DNA of 64,000 nucleotides from Lepus europaeus (taxonomy: Eukaryota > Chordata > Mammalia > Lagomorpha > Leporidae), in NCBI RefSeq assembly GCF_033115175.1, contig NC_084835.1, forward strand, positions 88,533,948 through 88,597,947, given 5' to 3'. A program made the translations under genes and the position numbers. This document shows positions 1-10,880 of the stretch, in pieces. Position 1 is the stretch's first letter. Each line of letters starts with the position of its first letter. The notes below the pieces were generated by a model. That model was not told the origin of the DNA, did not search any database, and saw nothing but the letters and a program-made list of their open reading frames with translations.

Positions 1-704
1 TTTGTTTAAAGCTGCTATATTCATATATATTTAATTCTTAGAAGAACGATGGAAATACTGCACAAAATTAAGGAAACTGCTGAATATTTACACCTTTGGA
101 TACTCATACATTCTGCTAATACTCTACTTCAGGTTCAACAATAAGTTACATAGAATTGAAAGAAAAAGAACCATGTGTTTCCTATCTTTCTCTTTCGTCA
201 TATGACATTATGTTTGGTGTAAGTAGTTAGCTGGTATACAGAAAAATCATCTGGGTGAAAATGATATGATATGAATCCTCAGTCATTCATGATCCTTAGA
301 CTACAATCATCTTCAATTCTCTTTCAAAGGAAATTGTTTCAAATGGAAAGTGTGGCCCCAATCACTCAGTCATAGATGTAACACTCTTACCTTGTACTTT
401 TGAGACTTACTGAACTCCAATTCACTTGGAATCCTTTGGAATTCTGTATTCTTACTACATAATGAATTTTACATGCAGATGGTTAGCAAAGAATGTTGAT
501 AATCACACAAGTTGGGAGTATTACCTCTGCTCACATACATGCTCTGTTTTCCCATCAGATGCCACATACAAACCAAAGTTCAAATATTATATTAGTAAGA
601 ATTAATCATGACATTAGAGCAGGAAATAAAATCTGGAGCTCTTGTAAGGTAGAGCTCTGATTAAGTGCACTTAAATCCATCAATGCATGATACTAGTAAA
701 ATGC
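1..704. other. Unique AT-rich sequence, no gene
   Basis: I see no open frame of note, no splice-flanked exon and no repeat that I recognise. The stretch is AT-rich single-copy-looking DNA. Confidence 0.5.
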
Positions 705-865
705 CTAACACATATTGAATGCTTAGTTTGTATCTGGCTGTGTGGCAAAAGCTATTTTCTATACATTATATCCTTAATTTTTGCAGCAATTTGGGTTTGA
801 ATTCAAGCCATCATCTTCCAGAGACAATACTTTCAATTGCTAAACTAGGATTCCCCTAATCTATA
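705..865 (-). repeat. Probable MIR relic
   Basis: The plus strand runs from a 'gaatgcttagtttgtatctggc' -like stretch through 'tacattatatccttaat' to 'gggtttgaattcaagcc'. This resembles the reverse complement of an ancient tRNA-derived MIR, with the degraded 'gtgccaggcactgttctaagc' part followed by the allele-table-like Alu-unrelated core. Divergence is high, so an L2 or related relic is possible. Confidence 0.4.
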
Positions 866-1184
866 TTCACTTTTATTTTAAATCATGGGACAAGTTAAAA
901 TTATGGTGGGGTAAAAGGTTTGACTTAACTATACTGAATAAAAATCTGCTAGGATGAGAATCTGATATGTGAAGAACTAAGGATTGAACCAATCTATTTT
1001 TAAACTAGTGAAATACTATGTAATTTGAATATAAAACATTTTCTGCTTTCCAAGTTAAAAGTGTAGGATATGATCATGTCCCTGCTTCTTGGCTTATGTT
1101 TGTATTTGCGTGCTCGTATCTATGGCTTTATACTTTGCCACCAAGTAGGATAAACTTTTTAATCTAATTTCAAGCAATATTCCT
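866..1184. other. Unique sequence, no gene
   Basis: AT-rich sequence between the MIR relic and the first SINE. No feature seen. Confidence 0.5.
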
Positions 1185-1196
1185 TGTTTTTAGCTC

Positions 1197-1497
1197 TTTT
1201 TTTATTTGTCAGGTAGAGTTGTAGACAGTGAGAGAGAAGGAGAGAGACAGAGAGAAAGGTCTTTCTTCCGTTGGTTCACCCCCAAAATGGCCACTACGGC
1301 CGGCACTGTGCCGATCCAAAGCCAGGAGCCAGGTGCTTCTTCTGGTCTGCCATGCGGGCGCAGGGCCCCAACACCTGGGCCATCCTCCACTGCCCTCCCA
1401 GGCCACAACAGAGAGCTGGACTGGAAGAGGAGCAACCAGGACTAGAACCAGTGCTGCTGGTGGAGGATTAAACAAGTAAGCCACAGCTCTGGACCCC
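1197..1497 (-). mobile_element. C-SINE (CSINE2 type)
   Basis: This is the lagomorph tRNA-derived SINE read on the minus strand. The plus strand starts at the T-rich tail, passes the GA-rich block (agagagaaggagagagacag), the 'ggttcacccccaaaatggcc' block and 'gagccaggtgcttctt', and ends near the tRNA-like head. The 12-bp target-site duplication tgtttttagctc is perfect (1185-1196 and 1498-1509). It lies at the 3' edge of the minus-strand LINE-1. Open frames crossing it on both strands are artefacts of the SINE. Confidence 0.9.
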
Positions 1498-1687
1498 TGT
1501 TTTTAGCTCCTTAACTCTTTATTAGGATTTTTAAAATTTATACAAAGGAAGCAAATTGCACATATTTCATGTGTATAGCTCTAAGAACATAATGATACTT
1601 CCAACCCTATCCTCCCTTCTCCCTTAGTCCCATCCTCCCTACTCTTTTAATTCCTATTTCTTTTAATTTTTACCATGACATACTTTC

Positions 1688-2032
1688 TTTTTTTATTTAT
1701 TTATTTATTTATTTTTTGACAGGCAGAGTGGATAGTGAGAGAAAGAGACAGAGAGAGAGGTCTTCCTTTGCCATTGGTTCACCCTCTAATGGCCGCCACA
1801 GCCAGCGCACCACGCTGATCCAAAGCCAGGAGCCAGGTGCTTATCCTGGTCTCCCATGTAGGTGCACGGCCCAAGGACTTGGGCCATCCTCTTCTGCACT
1901 CCCGGGCCATAGCAGAGAGCTGGCCTGGAAGAGGCACAACCAGGACAGAATCCGACACCCCGACCGGGACTAGAACCTGGTGTGTCGGCACCGCTAGGTG
2001 GAGGATTAGCCTGTTGAGCCACGGCGCCAGCC
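1688..2032 (-). mobile_element. C-SINE (CSINE2 type) in L1 3' UTR
   Basis: A full-length CSINE2 in reverse, from the T-rich tail and 'gacaggcagagtgg' to the head ending 'cacggcgccagcc'. A perfect 16-bp target-site duplication, accatgacatactttc, flanks it at 1672-1687 and 2033-2048. The good duplication and modest divergence mark it as clearly younger than the L1 it interrupts. Confidence 0.95.
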
Positions 2033-2870
2033 ACCATGACATACTTTCAACTTACATTATAATAATAAGCGTTACCCAACACTAAATAAAGCACTCAACA
2101 AGTATTAAGTAGAAAAAAAAAACACTATTCTTCAAGAATATAGACAAGGGCTATAAATAATAATCAAATCTCAAAATGCCAATTTAACACATATACATTA
2201 CATATTTTTGTATGCTATTTATTAGTTACCACAAACCCAGTTAAATATACAATATTTGTCTTTTGGAGACTGATTTATTTCACTAAGCATACTGGTCTGC
2301 AATTTTGTCCATTTTGTAGCAAAACACAGGATTTCATTCTTTGTATGGATGAGTAGTAAAATGCATGTCCCATAATTACTTAATCCAGTCATCACATATC
2401 TTAGCTATTGTGAATTGAGATGCTATAAACATAGAGGTACAGAAAATTATTTTGTATGTTAATTTTACTTCCTTTGAGTAAATTCCCAGGAGTGGGATTA
2501 CTGTATTATACCATAGGAATATTTTCAAATTCCTAAGGGATCTCCATAGTATCTTCCATGGTGTTGTACTAGTTTACATTTCAACCAACAGTGTATGTGG
2601 GTGCCTTTTTCCCCCAGATGCTCACCAGTATTTGATTTTTTTTTATTTTTGGATGATACCCATTCAAATGGGGTAAGATGATACTTCATCGTGCTTTTTA
2701 TTTGCATTTCCCTGATGGCTAGTGATTCTGAGCATCTTTTCATGTGTCTATTCACAATTTGTACTTCATCATTTGAAAAATGCCTATTCATATCCATAGC
2801 TTATTTGTTGTTGGGCTTCTTATATTCCTTATATATCCTATATAATATTCATTTATTGGATGTATAATTT

Positions 2871-3215
2871 GGGGCCAGCACTGTAGCATAGTATTTTAAG
2901 CTTCCACCTGTGGTGCCAACATCCTATATGGACAACAGTTCAAGTCCCAGTTGTTCCACTTCTGACCCAGTTCCCTGCTAATGCATCTTGGAATGTAGTG
3001 TAAGATGACCCAAGTCCTTGGGCCCCTACACCTATGAGGGAGATCCAGAAGGAGCTCCTGTCTCTTATTTTTGGATCAGCCCAGCTTCAGCTATTCTAGC
3101 CACTGGGGAGTGAACCAGCAGATGGAAGATCTGTGTGTGTGTGTGTGTTCCTCTCCCTCTCTCTGTTACTCTGACTCTCAATTAAATAAATGAATCTCTT
3201 ATAAAAAATAAAATA
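2871..3215 (+). mobile_element. C-SINE, older copy, inside L1 ORF2
   Basis: Forward copy starting 'ggggccagcactgtagcat', with the 'catcctatatggacaacagttcaag' region of the tRNA-related head, a (GT)n at 3133-3152, a CT-rich block and an 'aaataaatgaatctctt' tail. It is more diverged than the CSINE2 copies. It is inserted in ORF2 of the minus-strand L1. Confidence 0.85.
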
Positions 3216-5932
3216 AAAACAATTTATGATTTGCAAATATTTCTTCCCACTCTTCAGTCACCTTCTTACTTTGAGTGTTTCTTTGCTGTGCAGAAGCTTC
3301 TTACTTTGATGTAATCCCATTTGTTCATTTTTGCGTTTATTGCCTATGCTTCTGAGGTCTTATCCAAAAAGTCTTTGCCTATGTCAATGTTTTGAAATGT
3401 GTCTATGTTTTCCTCTAGTAATTTGATGGTTTCAGATCTTAGATTTAGATCCCTGATCCATTGTGAGATGATTTTTATATAGCATGTAGAGGTCTTGTTT
3501 CATATTTTGACTTGCAAAGATACAATTTCCCTTACATCATTTGTTAAAGAGACTTTCCTTTCTCCAGGAAATGATTGTAACTCATGATGAAAGGTTAGTT
3601 GTAGATTCATGGGTTAATTCCTGGGGTCTCTAATATGTTCCATTGGTTCACATGTCTTTTCTTGTGCCAGTACCAGGCCGTTTTGATTATAACTGCCCTG
3701 TTATATTTCTTGAAATACAATATTGTGATGTCTCCAGCTTATTGTTTAGAATTACTTTACCTATTTTGGGGGTCTCTTGCAATGACATATGAATTTGAGG
3801 GTCAATCTTTTCCAGATCTGAGAAGAAAATCTTTGGTATTTTGTTTCTGTAAAATGCTCTATGTAGAGTGTATATTTTGATGATATTAATTCTTCCAACT
3901 CATGATTATGGAAGATTTTTCATTTTGTGTGTGTATTTCTTCTTCTATTTCTTTCCTTAGTGTTTTGTAATTTTCATTGTAGAAGTCTTCACATCCTTGG
4001 ATAAACTTATCCCCAGGTATTTAAATTTTTTTTGTAGCTATTGTGACTAGGACTGATTTTACAAGTTCTTTCTCAGTCATGGCATTCTTTGTGTACACAA
4101 AGCCTATTGATTTATGTGTATTGATTTTACATCCTGCAACTTAACCAAACTCTCTTATTGATTCTAGTAATCTGTTAGTGGAGTCTTTTGGTCCCCCTAT
4201 ATATAGTAACATCATCTACAAACAGGAATAATTTTACTGCCTCCTTTCACATTTCCAATCCTTCAATTTCTTATCTTATGGCTTTAATCAGCACTTTCAG
4301 AAATATATTGAATAGAAATGGTGAGAGTTGGCATCCTTGTCTAGTTCCAGATCTTGGTGGAAATGTTTCCAGCTTTTCCCAAGTCAATATGCTGCTAGCC
4401 ATGGGTTATTCATGTAGTACTTTGATTGTGTTGAAGTTTGTTTCTTCTACATCCAATTTACTTAAGGTTTTTTTTTTTTTATCACGAACTGATGTGTTTT
4501 ATCAAATGCTTTCTCTGCATCTAGGCAGATAATAAAACGATTTTTGTTCTTCAATTTGTTAATGTGATATATCACAGTTACTGATTGGCTTATTTTTAAT
4601 CATCCCTGAATATGAAAGATAAATCCCATTTGATCTGGGTGAATGATCTTTCTGATGTGTTGTTGGATTTAATTAGACAGTATTTTGTTGAGGATTTTTG
4701 CATCTATGTTTATCAGGGGTATTGGTCTTCAATTCTTTTTCTTGGTTGTATCTTTTTCTGGTGTTAGATTTAAGGTAACGCTGGCCCCATAAAGAAGTTT
4801 TGGAGGATTCTTTCCCTTCCGATAGTTTTCAAAACTTTTGTAAGAACTGGAATTAGTTCTTCTTTAAACTTCGGGTAGAATTCAGCAGTGACATCATCTG
4901 GTACTGGGCTTTATTTTTGTTGGGAGGGCCGTTACTGCTGATTCAATTGCTATCTTGGTTATTGGTCTATTTCTGTTTTCTATATTCTCATGACTTAATT
5001 TTGATTGATTCTGTGTGTCCAGGAATCTATCCATTTTTTGTTGGCATATAGCTGATCTTGTTAATTCCTGATTATTCTTTTTCACCTCTGATTCTATTAA
5101 TTTGGGTTTTCTATCTTTTATTGTTTTTTGATGAAATGGGTCAATGACATATAAATTTTGTTAATTTCTTTTAAAAAGCAGCTCTTCATTTCACTGATCT
5201 TTTGCTAAAAAATAGTTTCAATTTTGTTTATTTCTTCTCTGATTTTTACTATTTCTTTCCTCCCACTAATTTTTGGATTTGGTTTGTTCTTGTTTCTCTA
5301 GATCATTGAGATTTACTGTTACATCATGTATTTGATGTCCTTTCAATTTGATGATGTAGGCACTAATTACTACAAACTTTCCTCTTAACACTGATTTTCC
5401 TGTATCTCATAGGTTTTAATACATTGTGCTGTCATCTCATTTGTTTCTAGGAATTTTTCATTTCCCTTTTGATTTCTTCTGTGGTCTACTGTTCATTCTG
5501 GAACATACTGTTCAGTCTTCTTGTGTTTGTATATTTTATAGAGTTGTTAATTAACTTCCTAATTTTCAGTTTCATTACTTTGTGCTCAGAAAAGGCACAT
5601 GATATGGTTCCAATTTTTTTGTTTGTTTGTTTCACTGAGACTTGCTTTATGGCCTAGAATACCATCTATCCTATAGAAAGATCCTTTACATTGATGAAAA
5701 TAATGTGCATTCTGCCCCTATGGGATGAAATGTTCTGCAGAAATCAATTAGGTCCATTGGATCAATAGTGTGGATTAACTCTGTTGTTTCTTTGCTGTTT
5801 TTTTTTGTCTAGTTGATCTGTCAATTGATGAAATTGGGGTGTTGAATTCCCCGATTACTACTGTATAAGAATCTAAGTCTCTCTTTAGGTCCATTAACCT
5901 AAATTTGATTTAAGCAGCTTGTCATGTTAACA

Positions 5933-5937
<5 letters not shown>

Positions 5938-5971
<34 letters not shown>
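5938..5971. repeat. (TA)n microsatellite
   Basis: About 34 bp of alternating A and T with one interruption (tatatgtatata), inside the L1 ORF2 region. Confidence 0.9.
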
Positions 5972-6058
5972 ATAGGCTAGCATATAGCTCTAGGCATCTG
6001 AGGTAGGCCCTGGAAAAAGCTATGTCATTTGTTTTCTAAAAATGATATATTATTTATT

Positions 6059-6390
6059 GGGGGCTGGTGCTGTGGCATAGCAGGTAAAGCTGCCACCTAC
6101 AGTGCTGACATCCCATATGGGCACCAGTTCAAGTCCTATCTGCTCCATTTCTGATCCAGCTCTTTGCTGTGGCCTGAGAAAGAAGTACATAATGGTCCTT
6201 GGGCTTCTGAACATGCATGGGAGACCCAGAGGAATCTCCTGGCTCCTGGCTTTTGATAGGCACAGCTCCAGCCATTACGGCCAACTGGGGAGTGAAATTG
6301 TGGATGGAAGACCTCTCTCTCTCTCTCTCTCTACCTCTCCTTCTCTCTCTGTGTAACTCTGACTTCAAATAAATATCTTTTTAAAAATGA
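6059..6390 (+). mobile_element. C-SINE, forward member of an inverted pair
   Basis: Begins 'ggggctggtgctgtggcat', includes 'tcccatatgggcaccag', a (CT)n run near 6318-6345 and the tail 'ttcaaataaatatcttt'. The next SINE starts only a few bases away in the opposite direction, so the two form a tail-to-tail inverted repeat inside L1 ORF2. The motif 'aaaaatgat' before (about 6039) and after (about 6383) is a likely target duplication. Confidence 0.88.
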
Positions 6391-6395
6391 TGCTA

Positions 6396-6672
6396 TTTAT
6401 TTATTTGGGAAGTAGCATTATAGACAGTGATAGAGACAGAGAAAAAGAAAGGTCTTTTGTCTGCCGGTTCACTCCCCAAATGGCTGAAACAGCCAGAGCT
6501 GAGCTGATCCAAAGCCAGGAGCTTCTTTAGGGTTTCCGACACTGACGCAGGGGCCCAAGCACTTGGGCCATCTTCCATTGCTTTCCCAGACCATAAAAGT
6601 GAACTGGATCAGAAGAGGAGCAGCCAGTGCTACAGGCAGAAGGTTAATATAGTGCACCACAGGGCTGGCCCC
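6396..6672 (-). mobile_element. C-SINE, reverse member of an inverted pair
   Basis: Reverse copy from 'tatttatttgggaagtagca' through the GA-rich block and 'ggttcactccccaaatggc' to the head ending 'cagggctggcccc'. Tail-to-tail with the SINE at 6059-6390. Confidence 0.88.
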
Positions 6673-6905
6673 ACATATATATTTATTAAAATCACATCTT
6701 CCTATTGATTGCCCCATTAAACCATTGATCATTACATAATGCCCTTCTTTCTATCTTTTTACTGTTTTTATGTTAAAGTCTATTTGTCTGATGTTAGCAT
6801 GGCTATACCTGCTCATTTTTGATTAGCATTAATTAACATGGAGTATCTTTTTATATATTTTTACTTTCAGTCTGCATGTACCTTTGTTGGTGAGGTGTGT
6901 TTCTT

Positions 6906-7246
6906 TCTTTTTTTTATAGAAATTTTTCATTGAATCAATATAAATTTCATAAGTAAAACTTTTGGATTATAGTGGTACTTCCCCCCATACCCCCCCTCCC
7001 ACCCCCAAACTATCCCACCGTGTCCTACTCCCTCTTTCATCCCATTCTTCATTAAGATTCATTTTTAATTATCTTTATATACAGAAGATCAACTCTATAC
7101 TAAGTAAAGATTTCAACAGTTTGGACCCACAAAGACACTTAAAGTATAAACTACTTTTTGAAGACTATTTTTGCCATTAATTCTTGTAGTACAACACATT
7201 AAGGACAGAGGTCCTACATGAGGAGCAAGTGCACAGTGATTCCTGT
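6906..7246 (-). mobile_element. 5'-truncated LINE-1 3' end nested in older L1
   Basis: Only the last ~340 bp of a rabbit-type L1, in reverse. On the minus strand it starts near the TCACTGTGCAC motif, has the 'gtccttaatgtgttgta' and 'gaaatctttacttagta' blocks, and ends with the G-rich tract and poly-A side. A perfect 10-bp target duplication, tgtgtttctt, flanks it (6896-6905 and 7247-7256). The host is ORF2 of the older L1, close to its endonuclease start, so this is a second-generation insertion. Confidence 0.88.
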
Positions 7247-7669
7247 TGTGTTTCTTATAGGAAGCAAATAGATGGGTCTTGTTTTTTAACCCATTCAGCC
7301 AGTCTGTATCTTTTAATTGGAAAATTTAGACTATTTATATTCAAGGTTATTATTGATAAGTAATGACATGGTTCTGCCATTTCTCCATACATAATCTTAT
7401 TGTTTGTTTTAAATGTCCTTTGTAGTTTTACTAGAAGATTTTCTGTCTTCATTTTATTTCATGATGCTGACTACCATTCTTTCTGTGTAGCACATCCTTA
7501 ATTGTCATTTGCAAGGCTGGGGATGCGTGCTGACAAATCATTTCAATTTCTGTTTTGGAAGGTCTTTATTCCACATTCATTAAAAAATGAGTGCTTTCCT
7601 GAGTAAACTGTTCTGGGTTGACTTTTTCTTTTTTCTTTTTTTTTTTTTTTTTCATTTACGACTTTGACT

Positions 7670-8460
7670 ATGTCTTTCCATTCTCTTCTAGCCTATAGGG
7701 TTTCTGAGGCTAAAGCAGCTATTATTCAAATTGGAGATTCTCTGAAGGTAATGTGGCATTTCTCTCATACACATTATATAATCTTTTCTTTATGTTTTAC
7801 CTTTGAAAGTTGGACTACAATGTGTCATGTTGAAGATTTTCTTCTGATCATGTCTATTAGAAGTTCTATGTGCTTTCTATACATGGATATCTGTATCTTT
7901 TTCCAAATTTGGTATGTTATCTGCTATTATTCCATTGAACAACTATTCCATTCTCTCTTTCCATGCTTTCAAGAACTCCTAAAGCACACCTTCAGTCGTT
8001 TGATAGTGGCCCAAAAATCTTGAACACTATTTTCGGTTTTTCCTTTTTTTTTTTTGTCTGAGATATTCCCAAAGATTTGTCTTCTAGCTCAGATATTATT
8101 TGTTCTGCCTCAACAAGTCTGTTGTTAAGGCTTGCCACTGTGCTTTTTATTTGACATAGTGAATTCTTCATTTATAATATTTCAGATTTATATCTCTATC
8201 TCCAAGCAGAATTTCTCATCCATGTCACATATGCCTTTCTTTAACTCATGTATTTACTTCCTTGTGTTTTTGAGTAATTTTATGATAATTCTTTTGAATT
8301 CCTTTTCAGCAATTGTATTAACTTTTTTATATTCTCATGTAGTATTGAAATGTTCTTATATTCCTTTTGGGGAGTCATATTGTCTTTGTTGTTCATGTAC
8401 CTTGTATTTCTATCTTTTTTTAGGCATTTGTGGAAACTATTGGTGACTTTTTCCTCTGAG
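7670..8460 (-). pseudogene. LINE-1 ORF1 remnant (RNA-binding chaperone)
   Basis: On the minus strand the region around 8095-8200 reads as the L1 ORF1 coiled coil, with the family pattern SLNNRLVEAEQIISELEDK. ORF1 protein is the trimeric nucleic-acid chaperone of the L1 particle. The frame is broken by stops and small indels, and the rest towards 7670 is only weakly readable. It lies between the ORF2 start and the 5' UTR of the same L1, as expected. Confidence 0.65.
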
Positions 8461-9685
8461 GGCTTTTATCTTTGAAATATGCCTTAATAGCTTAGTGGAG
8501 TGTCTGCTCTTTCCACAGATATACAGAGTCTGGTGTTCTAGATTGGGATAATGAGCTTTGTCAAATCTCAAAGGTGGGCCAAAAGTTCACTGACATGTAA
8601 TCTGGGCCTGGTAGGTCTCCTGTATTGTCAGCAGTTGGGGAGAGTAAGATTATGTCAGCAGGTTTGAGCACAGGAGAAGCCCCTCTCTGCCAAGATGAAC
8701 CAATTTCCCAGCATGAGTCCATAGTGCATATGCACCCCATTCTCACAGGTGCATGAACTTCTCAAAGGATCTGTGCACTGCTTGGTGTGAGCACAGAATC
8801 CTCTGCAATGGTGCACACCAACACTGAGGTCACTCTAAGCCTCTGAAGCCAGACATAGTGATTGTCCACAGACCCAGCCATACCTCATGCTCGATCACAC
8901 AGTCCACGGAATTTCCATATCTACAGGGCTAGGGATTCCACAGTCATAGGGAGCCTTGTGAACCTCCTCTGTCCATGGATAGAGCCTCAAGGTTCCCACA
9001 GCCAGCTGTCTGCCTTGTAGAGTTTAGTTGGTGCTGCACCTTGACAAATTGAGGTTGGGCACCTTGATAGAGTGAAGACAGGGAAGTGCTTCACACTGTT
9101 AAGTGTGTTCCCTGTCCACCATCAACCCTCCAGGCCATACTCAAAGTCAATATGGATTGCATATTTATCCCCTGGACAAAATCTCCTAGTTTCATGCTGG
9201 CCACAGCAGTATTTACTCACCTTATTAAGATGGTACTTCATCCCTGCTGGTTAGAGGGTACCTTGTTAGGGGAATGGAGGAGTGAAATGGGGTCTCCCTT
9301 CACAGGGTTAGATGAGCAGCCTGGCCCCTCACCCCAACACACACATACTAGTGCTTTAAGCCAGACTAAAAGTCAATGAATACAGCAGGGTCCTCTCTCA
9401 GGCAATATCACCAGTGACTCGGGTTGCTGCACTTTCCTCTTACCTTGTTCCAAGTAGATGGTGTCCCCTCCAGCAGCTATGGCGGTTGCTGATGGTGTCC
9501 TACTTGCTGTTGTAGGATTGTGCTAAGACCACTGATCCATGGCATCTCTCTCTTTATTTATAAAATTTCTAATGTAAACTTCCCTCTGTCCCTGGGAATA
9601 CAGTTCTCCTTTTCTTCTGTCATCTGCCAGTGGTCCAAATCTGCACATCTTTTGCCAGCTTAGCCATCTTGCGTCTCCCTTTACT
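8461..9685 (-). promoter_or_regulatory. LINE-1 5' UTR (decayed internal promoter)
   Basis: About 1.2 kb of more GC-rich sequence upstream of ORF1 on the minus strand. It ends at an 'aagatggct' motif typical of L1 5' ends. L1 5' UTRs carry an internal RNA polymerase II promoter. I can only show position and end motif; activity is unlikely after this divergence. Confidence 0.6.
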
Positions 9686-10039
9686 AGAATTTTTAAACAT
9701 AGATGAAAATATGAAATGTAATTTTTTAAAGTTCATTTCATTAGTGTTCTGTCTAGCTTGGTGAATTACATGTTTTTAACTTTAAACTAAACCAAATAAT
9801 ATGTTTTAATTTCATAATCCCAGGTTTCAGTTATATGACTGTTAAGTAGTTGTGCTGGTTTTCAAGTGATGGTCTGGAGACTGATTAAGTAGTCATCAAA
9901 TGTGAGCTGTTATACCCTAAAAATGAATAAAACCTCACTATTCAGCTCAAAAATACACTAAGTAGATAGAGGAATAAATTCTTCAAGGACATCCATTTGC
10001 TCCAAATTGTTTTTCAGGTAAATAGAAGGATCCCATGTT
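9686..10039. other. Unique sequence, no gene
   Basis: AT-rich sequence between the L1 5' end and the MLT1-type LTR. Nothing recognised. Confidence 0.5.
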
Positions 10040-10193
10040 TATTATTTGCTATCAGATGAATGGTATCCTGAAACATTCAAGTCCATCTCAAAATCTTAGA
10101 ATGTGACATTATTTGGAAATAATTCAATTAATTAAGATGAAATTATATTGCATTTAGGTGGGCCCTAAATCCAATATGAGTAATGTCTTTTTT

Positions 10194-10521
10194 AAAAAAG
10201 ATTTATTTATTTATTTATTTGAAAGGCAGAGTTACACTGAGAGAAAAGGAGAGACAGAGAGAGAGAGAGAGGTCTTCCATCTGCTGGTTCACTCCCCAGT
10301 TGGTTGCAATGGCCGGAGCCGTACCAATCTGAAGCCAGGAGCCAAGAGCTTCTTCCCATGCGGGTGCAGGGCCCACGGACTTTTGCCATCTTCTACTGCT
10401 TTCCCAGACCATAGCAGAGAGCTGGATAAGAAGTTGAGCAGCCGGATCTCAAACTGGCATCCATATGGGATGCTGGCACTGCAGGCAGCAGCTTTACATG
10501 CTATGCCACAGTGCCAGCCCC
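10194..10521 (-). mobile_element. C-SINE in MLT1 LTR
   Basis: Reverse full-length copy from 'aagatttatttatttattt' through 'ggttcactccccagttggt' to the head 'cacagtgccagcccc'. The target duplication is 'atgaRtaatgtcttttt', seen at about 10176 and again at about 10523. Confidence 0.92.
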
Positions 10522-10536
10522 AATGAATAATGTCTT

Positions 10537-10880
10537 TTTTTTTTTTAATTTTTGACAGGCAGAGTGGACAGTGAGAGAGAGACAGAGAGAAAGGTCTTCC
10601 TTTTGCCGTTGGTTCACCCTCCAATGGCCGCCGCGGTAGGCGCGCTGCGGCCGGCGCACCGCGCTGTTCCGATGGCAGGAGCCAGGTGCTTATCCTGGTC
10701 TCCCATGGGGTGCAGGGCCCAAGAACTTGGGCCATCCTCCACTGCACTCCCTGGCCACAGCAGAGAGCTGGCCTGGAAGAGGGGCAACCGGGACAGGATC
10801 GGTGCCCCGACTGGGACTAGAACCTGGTGTGCAGGCGCCGCAAGGCGGATGATTAGCCTAGTGAGCCGCGGCACCGGCCT
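10537..10880 (-). mobile_element. C-SINE (CSINE2), second insertion at the same site
   Basis: Reverse CSINE2 from the T-run and 'gacaggcagagtggacagtg' to the head 'gcggcaccggcct'. It inserted in the duplicated target left by the first SINE, so a third copy of the target ('tgaatgatgtcttttt', about 10881-10896) follows it. GC-rich and little diverged, so young. Confidence 0.93.

Larger units (their letters stand above)
2290..7452 (-). pseudogene. LINE-1 ORF2 remnant (endonuclease / reverse transcriptase)
   Basis: ORF2 encodes the L1 endonuclease and reverse transcriptase used for target-primed reverse transcription. Several minus-strand pieces are recognisable. Near 7255-7452 is the N-terminus, with LNINSLNFPIKRYRLAEW like the family's start of the endonuclease. 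Near 4894-5085 is the pre-RT segment ending NRPITKIAIESAVTALPTK. Near 2525-2797 is the C-terminal segment with IREMQIKSTMKYHLTPFEW and the cysteine-rich part that follows. Many stops and frameshifts, two SINE pairs and an inserted L1 3' end (6906-7246) break it; no activity is possible. Confidence 0.85.
1498..9685 (-). mobile_element. LINE-1, near full length, old, broken by nested inserts
   Basis: An L1 runs in reverse across about 8.2 kb. Removing three SINEs inside it, two more at its SINE pair and a nested L1 piece leaves roughly 6.2-6.5 kb, which is normal L1 length. From right to left it has a 5' UTR whose end reads 'agacgcaagatggc' on the minus strand (near 9665-9685), an ORF1 coiled-coil region, ORF2 from endonuclease start to C-terminus, and a 3' UTR. 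Both ORFs are riddled with stops and frameshifts, so it is dead. The 3' boundary (about 1500-1510) is uncertain because a SINE sits at it; I found no clear target duplication for the L1 itself. Confidence 0.85.

Noticed and set aside
10289-10747. 152-codon minus-strand frame
   Set aside because: It spans two adjacent C-SINEs; SINE heads and GA/CT blocks give open frames by chance.
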